Shown: positions 10,601-21,400 of the stretch, piece by piece
Numbering within the stretch: position 1 is the first letter of the stretch
How the letters are laid out: each line of letters starts with the position of its first letter
DNA from: Eucommia ulmoides
Lineage: Eukaryota; Streptophyta; Magnoliopsida; Garryales; Eucommiaceae
Direction: 5' to 3'
NCBI GenBank assembly: GCA_016647705.1
Contig: CM028329.1
Span: 12,673,910 to 12,737,909, forward strand
Length of the DNA: 64,000 nt
The notes under the pieces: generated by a model
The model's database searches: none
What the model saw: only the letters and a program-made list of their open reading frames with translations
What the model was told of the DNA's origin: nothing
Translations under genes and position numbers: made by a program

Positions 10601-13600
10601 AACATCAAGCGAGCGTCATCTTAACATTTTCATAAAATTATATTTTTGTTATAATTTTGGGAAAATGACTGGAGGGTCTCATTGGGAGAATCATTCTACC
10701 AAATTATCCCACAACTTTCTAACTGAAGCAATTAATCCTCAATTTCACAATTAAATTACCAGTTAATCCCAAATTCAAATCTGAAGAGAAGATAGTGATG
10801 ACATTGTCCTTCCATAATTCAATCAAAGCCCTATAATTATGGAACATAATTATAGGATTATATAAGAGTTTCCATTTCGGTCGGATTCAGAATAATTGGT
10901 AGAATGCAATCCATATATATTGTTTATTTAGGATTCAAATTCACAAGTTACCATAACAACATTTCACGAACAAGTTTGCTGGAGAATCAAAAATCTTTTG
11001 TCAAGCTTCATTCTGAGATCGATTTCATGCAACATTTCACGAACAAGTTTGCTGGGGAATCAAAAATCTTTTGTCAAGTTTCATTCTTGGGATCGATTTC
11101 ATATTTTCATGTAAGTAATATAAATCTTATAATTACATTTAGAGAGGAAATTTCTTCATCAGATGACATGTGGAAGGGATTCTTTTTTTTGTTTAACTGT
11201 CAGTAAAGTTTTCCATCTTCGAGTACCTCACTCATTTAGAAATGTCAAATTCCCGTGTCTATTTCATTAAATTCACATCAGTGGAATATAAACAAACTTG
11301 AAAAGGCAGGTGTTGTATCTAGTCCCTTCAGAAATGGATAACAATCCACGTGACACTCTAGAAATTTGACCTTTGGCTTGCTTTCCTGTGAATCCCGTCA
11401 CATCGGCGGAGTCTTGCTTTCCCGTCACATCGGCAGTCATATGTGGTGTTTATGGTCATCCATTGAGGTGATACATGGGTTTTGATGTTGTAATTGTCCC
11501 AAATTCAAATGCTCGGCAGTCATATGTGGTGTTTATGGTCATCCATTGAGGTGATAACATGGGTTTTGATGTTGTAATCGTCCCAAATTCAAATGCTTTG
11601 GTGCTTAAGGATTGGATAGTAAAACACCTCAGGAAAATTTGAATAGTTTCTGTTCACCCTTTCTCTAAGGGCCGCACGCGAAGTGGAGGTCAGTCATTTC
11701 AATGTATAGTTGATTCTTTTGCTACGTCAGTGAGGAGGGAGAATAAAATTCGTGACCTCCCTCCTAGTGAGTGTTTTAGACAACACAGTTAGCCTCGGTT
11801 TGAACATGTTTTTGATTGATCACATGATTTGGTTTCATGGCGTTGTACTGGAAGATGGTTTGAACACAGTTAGCTCTTGCAAGTTAACACAAAGCGTATT
11901 CAGATATTAATTGTACGTTTCTTTGCCTCCGTTCAAACAACAAATAAAAGTCAGCAGATTAAATGAATGTCAAAAAAGAATCGAAGTTTGGTTGAGCCAA
12001 TACTTATTCTGGAATGTTGACACACATATAGATGGAAAAATAACTTCACTACAATATCATCAGAAACATTGGGAACAATGCTAGAAAAGCTTCCTTTCTA
12101 TAATGAATAAACGATATATGCTCAAATTCATTCACTATTTCGATTAAATTGTTAGAATTTTTGTTGACAACCTGGCTGCAGGTAAACAAACGCATGAAGG
12201 CTCCAATTTCTATTTACTATCAGCTTGATAACTACTACCAGAACCATAGGAGGTCAGTTCCATTTTTGCTACTGAAATATTGTACAGTTTGTAAGTTACA
12301 ATATCAATGCTTGACTCATTTCTAAGTAATTATTCGATGAAATGGATCATGTCACGACTGTTCTTTAGTTTCACACTCCACCGTTTTGATTCTTAACTGT
12401 CATGCTGATTTATTTCTCCCCCCCCCCCGGGCCAAGTTGCTAAGCGTGGTCATCCACAAATATTGCTTCATCTAAATCTTTTACCCAGGTACGTTAAGAG
12501 TAGAAGTGATCAGCAACTCTTACATGGACTGACGTATAGTGACACTAGTTCCTGTAAACCCGAAGAGTGGAACAACGGTCTCCCAATTGTCCCTTGTGGG
12601 CTAATTGCATGGAGCTTGTTTAATGATACATATTCATTTTTCCATGGAACGGAAGAGTTAAAGGTCAACAGGAAGAACATCGCATGGAAGAGTGACCGTG
12701 AGCACAAATTTGGGAAGCATGTTTATCCCTTCAACTTCCAGAATGGGTCCTTGATTGGTGGTGGAAAGCTAGACCCGCATGTTCCTGTAAGTCTCTATCG
12801 TTTTATTTCTTTGGAGCTTCTGTATCATATATTCTCGAGTACACTATTATCTACACTATAGTAGGTTAAAAATGTACAGCATGCTAATGTGATGGGCTGG
12901 CACCACGAGCCTTTACCTTGTTTTTAATTTTTTCCTATCACGATTCCCTTCTCTTCCTTTCTAAATTCTTTGAAAGCTGTGCTTGATTTTTTCATATTAA
13001 GTGGGTCCCATAGGATATGGTAAGGTTCAGATTATTGGGATTCTGTTAAGCATCACATTTGGCAGGAGCGTCCCTTGTTTTTTCTAGCTTTACCGTTTTA
13101 TTGGCCTAGTCTATTAACATTTTTGTGCTTTTTCATTTGTACGAACATAACATTGCTTATATGAAAAGGATATGAGTGCCTGTGCTTTGTATGAAATTCT
13201 GTGTTTATATATGTACAAATTCGGAAATATATTTTGGTTGAATAGAATTTAATATTCAACAATAGATTCGGTATTACACTAAATGCATATTCGCATTTGT
13301 TTAGAATTCCACATCGCTTTTGTGAGGCTTTCCAAACTAAGGTATATTATTACAATATCCTTTTAGGTTGAACCTCATAACTCGTAAGATGGTATCTGGG
13401 TTTTTGGAAGTCGCCCCCTCTCTTCCCCTAGTCAACAGTGAAGGAACTAGATATTAAAAACACTAGATTTGCGTAGCAGAAAATAAAAAAAATTTAAATT
13501 ACATTTAATATCATATTCCTTGAAGCCGGACCTATTCGTAGCAACATAGAACAAATAAAACGTCAAATGATTAAATCTAATTTAAACGATATACCTCTTT

Positions 13601-16600
13601 TGGTGCTTCAGCTTTAAAGTTAGTAGTTCCCGATGCGTGATTTGAGTAAGATCTTCGAATAGTGGCTAGATCTGATCTTGTTCTGGCAGCAGAGAAAAGT
13701 TCTATGAGAAGCAATACAAATGTCTTACCTCTAATAGTATCCACCCGATTCATTGTCTCCTAGGTCATCCCTGCCTTGCCAACCTCAAGTTACTTGATCG
13801 TGATTTATATCATTTGTTTATCTTAGACTACGAGTCTTGTCAGTTGGGAAAATATCATCGTAGTTCATTTACTTCACAAGCTCATGTTCGAACATTAAGT
13901 CTTTTTAGTTTAGTTCGTTAAGATATTTGGGGTCCTTCTTGTGTTGCTTTTACATTGGGTTTTCATTACTTTGTGACTTTTGCGGATGATTTACATGACT
14001 TTATTTAATGAAAGACCGTTTTGAATTATTCTCTATTTTTCGTGATTTATGTGCTGAAATTAAAACTCAATTTAATGTGTCAGTACGTATACTTCGAAGT
14101 GATAATACTTAAGAATATTTTTGTCAGCCCTTTACTCTTTATGTCGCACTCTAGTATTTTGCATCAGTCTTTTTGTCTTCACGTACTGCCGCAAAATGGA
14201 GTTGCTGAGCGTAAGAATCAACATCTCCTAGAAATGACTTATACTCATCTTTTTGAGATGAATGTTCCTAAACACTTCTGGGATGATGCGGTTCTTACAA
14301 CTTGCTTTTTGATCAATAGGATTTTGTCTTCTACCTTAACTGACAAGGTTTCCCATTCCATTATTTTTCCTTGTACTCCCTTGTTTGGTTTACCTCCTCG
14401 TATATTTGAGTGTGCCTGTTTTGTTCATCAATTGACTCTCGGTAGAGATAAGTTAGATCCCTATATTTTAAAATGTGTCTTTATCGGCTATTCTTGCACA
14501 TAAAATGGCTCGTTATAGTCGACCGTTACGTTGCTCATTTGTATGTGTAGATGTTACCTTCTTTGAGTTCACTCTTTACTTTTTTGCCCCATCTTCTCAG
14601 GATGATTTGGATGTTACACTTCCTTTCCCAAGCCTCCTAAACCTTACACTGTCTCCCTTCGCTCCAGAACCTATCTCGCGTAGTCGTTCCTCACCTCCTT
14701 TGCAAGTATACTCGTGTCGCCAAAGTTAGCTTCCGCCATTGCGCCTATCGTGTCTTTGTCTTTAGATTCTTCACCAGATCATCCATTCATATTTGACTTG
14801 GACATGCTCATTGCCATCTGGAAGGGCAAGCGCACATGTACTGACCATCCTATTTGTAACTTTGTCTCATATGCAAATGTATCTTCTTCATACTCTTCTT
14901 TTGTTGCTTCTCTATCATTTGTTGTTGTTCTTAAGTTTGTCTCGGAGGCTTTCACTCACCTTAGTTGGATGATCACAATGGAAGAGGAAATGCTATCCTT
15001 ACATCAGAATGATACTTGGGATCTCGTCTTACTTTCGCCTGATAAAACAATAGTTGGATGTAAATGGGTGTACACAGTCAAAATTCATTCTGATGGCACC
15101 AATGATCGACTCAAGGCTCGCTTAGTTGCCAAGGTTGCTTTTGTTCGTTTGTTCATCTCTTTAGCTCCGACCTTTCAACTCAATATAGACGGTTAGTTGG
15201 GAAGTTGAACTACCTGATAGTTACTAGATTATATATCTGCTGATTATTAGTGTTATCAGTTGCTAGATCGTCTCACGATTTGTCACTGGGTTGCAGTGAT
15301 TTGTATTCTTCAATATCTAAAAGGCGCTCCTGGTTGTGGTGTGCAAAATTAGAACTTCGGTCACACTCAAATAAAGGGTTATACAGATGCAGACTGAGGT
15401 GGATCACCCTCAGTTAGGAAGTCTACTACATGGTATTGTGTGTTTGTTGGAGTCTAGAGGTAATCTTGTCTCTTGGAAGAGTAAAAAACAGACGGTAGTG
15501 GCCCGGTCAAGTGCAAAATCAAAATACAAGGCGATAGACCATACCACTTGTGAGTTAACTTGGCTGAAATATTTGTTGGAAGAATTTGGATTTGAACACT
15601 GTACACCGATGGACCTGATATGTGATAATGAAGCAACACTTCGTATTGCATCCAACTGAGTCTTCCATGAGAAAACAAAAGACATTAAACTTGATTGTCA
15701 TTTCATTCGAGAAAAAGTATTGTAGAAGTTGATTGAGATTAGACATGTAAATTTAGTTGATCAGTTAACTTATTTATTTACTAAACCGTTAGGGGGCTCA
15801 AGGATAAAATATATATGTAATAAGTTAGGAGTATGCAATATATATATACTCCAGCTTGAGGGAGAGTGTTAAAATCTTAAAGGGTATTTATGTCATTCCT
15901 GTATTATTTGGGATTTCCTGTAATGTTTAGGGTTTCTATATTGTTTCCTAATTTCAATTATAAATAGAGGGAGAGGTTAATACAATTGTTAAGTCTTCTC
16001 ATTCTTCTTGCATTCTCATTTTAGTTTATCAATAACTCAGTAAGAATCAAAACAGTAGTAAAAAAGAAGAAAGAAGGAATCAATTGGAAAACAGAGCTCA
16101 GACTGAATTGCAATAATTCTTGCTTGGGATACAGTGATGGCCAAATTTTTTGGTCTAGGGGGAGGCCACAATTTCTCCCCTTATTTATAAATGTTGTCCA
16201 AGGTTCAAAACCTTGACCCCTCTTTTCCTTAATTGCACTTTAGCGCCCGAACTTCTAACTAGTTCAACATTACTACCAATTCCTTTTAAAAGGACATTCC
16301 CAACTTCTGTTTTCTATTATGTGTGACTCATTTGGTTGATAATGTAATTCTTTGTAACACCAATTGAAATCTCATCCCAATCGTCACACTACTCTAGCTA
16401 GAGACTTGGCCGCTTGGGTGAATTATATTAAATTGAATTATAGAGGACACATCTCTCTTTACTGAGAGTGATAGATCCGTGATAGATCCTATCTTGCATA
16501 TTTTTATATTTACATGTATGTCCCACTATACCTAATGAAAACTTTTTGAGGTTTCATGACTGGAATACAACGCTTAGTATTATCAAATTATAGCAACCCA

Positions 16601-18408
16601 TACATGTAATTACACAATATCTCAAGTCAAAAGATTATAAATAAAATCATATCTCAAACATCCTATTTAGACATTGAACAAAACTATCATGTAGGATATC
16701 AAAGATGAATACATTTTTACTACACTAGTAAGTGCCCTTATGGTTGTTTCTAGTATCTCTTTGAGACTCACCATTCACATAAGAGAAAAACGCCCTAACA
16801 AGCTAGCATAGATCTTTGAAGACCAGTTTCAACAATTCAATACCGACTAGTAACAGTTTAGAATACAAGTTACCAAATGTCTTTGGTCTCTTCCTTTTAA
16901 CCACATTGAAGAGTTAAGACAATTTAACTTTATATTAAGGGTCTACAACAATTAATTCAAGAATAATATCAAAGATTATTACTAGAAACAAGCCCACCTA
17001 GATTTGCTTATAAGGCTTATCCCCAACAACTAGGCCCATCACTCTCCCCTCCCACACTCTTGTAATCTCTGTTTATCGCTACACGTGCAAGGCATGTGAG
17101 GGTGTGTTAACCCCCTGCCGTTTCCTTTAAACTTTCCAAACTAGCATATCAAGCAAAGAACTACTCCACCTATCACCATTTAGTTTTATGTTGGATCCTC
17201 CTAATAATATGTAATTATTTTCTTTGAATTTCATTATATTTCCTTTACTATCTAAAGATTTTGGTTGAGTAGAATTCTATATTCAAATGTATTTTGTATG
17301 TACTAAATGCATATTCATATGTAATTATCATCGTTGAATTTAAATGTCTATTTTTTCTTTCTTAAAGCGAACATTAAGGCAATACTGTAAATATATCGGC
17401 TACGTAGAAATTTATTCAAAATTTTCCATTGCCGCGAGTAAACAAGTCTAAAATGCACCCTCATCGAATCCCAGATGTCTAGTAGATGATCACATTGCTA
17501 GCGTGTTGAATCTCGCCCTATGCATCCATAAACACTCCCGCCTAAGTGTGCACCTGGTATGGATTATTGGGGCATTTAAATATTCTATTCTCCTTTTCCT
17601 CTATAACGTCATTGAAACTCAAGAAACCCCAACATAGTATCCTTGTCCTCCCAATCCATTTTCTCTTCCATGTATTAGGTTCTCTTTAGATGTTCTGAGA
17701 TATTTCTATTCATTTTTTGGTCCCAATAGATCACCGTGGCACCAAGTTAGAAGTTTCTAGTGCATTGCAATTGAAGATTGACAAGAGAAAGGGATGAGAG
17801 ATGCTCTAAAATGTAAATAGTTACATCTAAGCCCTAAAATTTTACTTGTATCGGCATGCGTCGGCAAATTGCAAACCTACACTCAAATAATAGGAGTCTG
17901 AACTCAACATCTAACTGTTTATTTTGAAAAATGGGCTTATCTTCCTCATTAGTTTGGGAAAAAGACTGTCGCATCAATTACTCTTTCTTGGAATGGAAGG
18001 AGACTAATCCTCAATGTAGGCTGACCCATTTCCTCTCATATTTTGGCTTCTCTATGTGCTTGTAATTTCTAGAATACATCATGAAAAATAAATAACCTAC
18101 TTTCCAGCGGTTGTATGAGAAAATCTATAAAATTATATTTTCTGCAATGTTCTGCTTCCTGTTTCATTCTTCCAATTTCAGATTTGTTTAAGCAGATCAC
18201 TATTTATTGCACATACTTCCAAATTTAGTATAGTTCTGTTTTACTTCTACCTATTGTTATAAAGTGAAAAGCTATAATCTCCTGTGTTATAATTTAGTAC
18301 TGTGCTTACAGGCACAGTACTAAATTATGTTTTACGTCGGCTCTTCAAAACTCATTGGGTATCTGAAATTTCTCAATTGTTGATGGATATTCAATGAACA
18401 AACACTTG

Positions 18409-18449
<41 letters not shown>

Positions 18450-21400
18450 AAATGTTCTTCATTATCTTATTATTTCCTTAAATCTTTTCACTTTGAGCAT
18501 TTTCTCTTACTCATCGTTCCGCATGACTGTTTGGAATTCTTGTGTTTCACTAGTATCTTCTGGGCTGTGCCCTGTTTCTTGTTCTTCTTTCTTCTCATCG
18601 TCATTCTTATTCTTATTGCTTATCTTTGTTATTTCTGGTTTTTATGCATCACGTCAATCAATAAGCTAAGTGATCAAGAAGATCTTATCATATGGATGCG
18701 TACTGCTGCCCTCCCTAGCTTCAGGAAATTGTACGGGAGAATTGAAGAGGATTTAGAGGTGGATGATGTTTTAGAAGTAAAAATCTGGAACAACTACAAT
18801 ACTTACAGTTTCGGAGGAAAGAAAAACTTGGTTCTTTCAACATCTAGCTGGTTGGGAGGAAGGAATAACTTCCTTGGGATGGCCTACATCTTTATTGGCT
18901 CGTCTTCTCTCTTCATTGCCTTCATCTTCATGTTGATGCATTTGAAAAATCCAAGGTAGACCTCCATATGTGTCAACATACTTACTTTTTTGACATTTGT
19001 GCATAAAAATTCAGTCATTCATGAACATTTTCTTCTGGTGATACTTATTTACTTCCTTGATATAAGTTTGTAACCTTTTCATAACAACTGTTTTCATTAT
19101 AGCTTTAGTAATCTATACTCATGAAAAAGCATAAATGAACGTAAAGATGCAAGTTGAGGGGGAACGAGGACGGAACTTGTCTGACAGTTAAAGAGGTGAA
19201 TTATGAGATACAATTGAATTTTCAGTAAGGTCTCCTCCACTCAAGCTTAGCCTGTAAACCGAAAAGATTTATGGGTAATGTACAAGCTCATCCTGTCAAC
19301 CGAAAATAATAGAAGGAACTGCTTTGTTTCTAGGTAAAGCGCATGTTAAGGAAAGGGATAAGAAGGCCTTTTTTGGGTTAGAGTTGGACGAAATAGTTAG
19401 TCAGGAGCAATTCCATCCCTTATGGACACAAACAATTGGGACTTGAGAAGTCTGTTCTTTCTCATCTAGCACATAAGGTTCAGGGAGAAAGGCTGCTATT
19501 GGTTATATTGGGAAGTTCACAAGCTGGAGTTTTCTATATCTTAATAATTCTTTTTGATGTTATTATTGGCCAATATATGTTCCATGATTGGTGATTTAGG
19601 GATTGATATGCAATACATAGTGCTTTTTTAGGGTTGCATGTTCATTGGCATTGTTTTTCCTAGTCGTATATTTGATATTGGGTATGCATCACTATGTTGT
19701 TGTCTTTCATAATGAATTTCATTTTTCAAACCCATACAGAGGGCTTAATTAACCATGCTTTTGAATTCTGTTGTGTTTATATTTTATAATGGTGAGATGA
19801 TCACATACATAATGGTGATAGAATGTCAATTTTCATTCGGCCACCAGAACTAGGAAACAATGGAAATATTCTCTCACTTGCAAAATAAATCGCTCCAAAA
19901 TAAATGCATCACTTGCAAATACAATGGAACTATTAGACAGACCACAATTTTGAGGTAGAAGTTTGTCAAACTGGCTTGTTGCTCATTTCCTTAGTGCTCC
20001 TGTTTCTAATTTTTTTAATCTCTATTTCCATTTTTTAGGTTAATGGACAAATTGTTTTTTAATGATTCTGTTCCTTCTCCAATAGAAGTATAGAACTATT
20101 TCAGATCACAATTCTCGTGGGAGAAGTTTGTTAAACTAGCCTGTGGCCAAAATTTCACTAACCTAGGCGGCCACCTAGTGGCCTTTCTTATATAGACAAT
20201 GTCTAAGGTTCCAAACCTTGGACTCTTTCTTTTCTTAATTGCATTTTGGTCTCCGAATTTGTAAACAATTCAACATTACTACCCATTCCTTTTAAAGTAT
20301 TATCCATACTTTCATTTCTTATCCTGTGTGACCCGTTAGACTCATCAAAAGTTAGATGGTGGAATTAATTAATTAATTAATTAAAAATGGAATACTTTCA
20401 ATTTTGTCCTTTTAGAGAAACAATTTCTTCAAAACATCTTTTCCAACTGTGAGTCACGTCTACTCAAACCCTGGACTCTTTCTTTTCTTAATTGCATTTT
20501 GGTCTCCGAATTTGTAAACAATTCAACATTACTACCCATTCCTTTTAAAGTATTATCCATACTTTCATTTCTTATCCTGTGTGACCCGTTAGACTCATCA
20601 AAAGTTAGATGGTGGAATTAATTAATTAATTAATTAAAAATGGAATACTTTCAATTTTGTCCTTTTAGAGAAACAATTTCTTCAAAACATCTTCTCCAAC
20701 TGTGAGTCACGTCTACTCACATATCATAGTCATATCCAGTTGATATGAATTTCACCAAGAAAACCCCCACAACTACAACTATGATTTCTATAGTATATGA
20801 TCTTTCTATCCCTTGCTTCCAAAAGGACCAACATGTTCTTGGAAAATTATAACATGCTAACTAGATTAACGAGGGTGCTAGAAAAACACACACACATACT
20901 TTTTAACGTGGTTCACCCAATTTAGGATGCTGCATATCTTTACTAAGCGAAAGAAAATTGTAGAAGTTCTTACAACACTCAACTCATCAACCCACAACCC
21001 AATTTTACACGCAAGAATTTTTCCACTGAAATTCTCTCTCTCTCGAAAGCTTATCTCTCAAACGTTTTCTCTCTCAAAATTGGGAATACATGAAGCATTG
21101 GGTTGTTGCTCTATTTATAGGGCTAAAAAGCTCCTTCACGCCAAAGACAACTTGCAAACTATAAGTTGATAATTATTTCTATGGTTGACAAATGATAAGT
21201 TTATCCATTAAGAAATAATGCTTATCCACCCAAGAGTTCAAATCCATATCAAATACCTCTTATCCACCCAAGAGTTCAAATCCAAATCAACTACCTATCA
21301 TCCACCCAAGAGTTCAAATCTAAATCAAATACCTCTTCGACCACTTTGATTTCATCAAATTTCTAGGGATTTCTTTCCTTTCTTTTTGAGAGAAATTTTT

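Larger units (their letters stand above)
13700..16040 (+). mobile_element. Truncated Ty1/copia retrotransposon in ALIS intron 5 (copia element 2)
   Basis: In the same orientation as ALIS, this element keeps GAG-pre-integrase and integrase (13725-14503), a short piece of reverse transcriptase (14940-15196), RNase H (15384-15790), a polypurine tract and a 3' LTR from 15867. Most of the reverse transcriptase, including the YVDD motif, is deleted between 15150 and 15380. No 5' LTR was found. It lies about 0.9 kb downstream of exon 5 and 2.6 kb upstream of exon 6. Confidence 0.85.

Noticed and set aside
12463-12861. 132-codon ORF as a separate gene
   Set aside because: It is ALIS exon 5 (12489-12786) with intron read-through at both ends.
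18411-18959. 182-codon ORF as a complete gene
   Set aside because: Its first half is intron (TA repeat and Ser/Phe/Leu-rich text); only 18666-18955 is ALIS exon 6.
21222-21336. 38-bp repeats as a CRISPR-like array
   Set aside because: Copies are directly adjacent with no spacers, in a eukaryotic intron.
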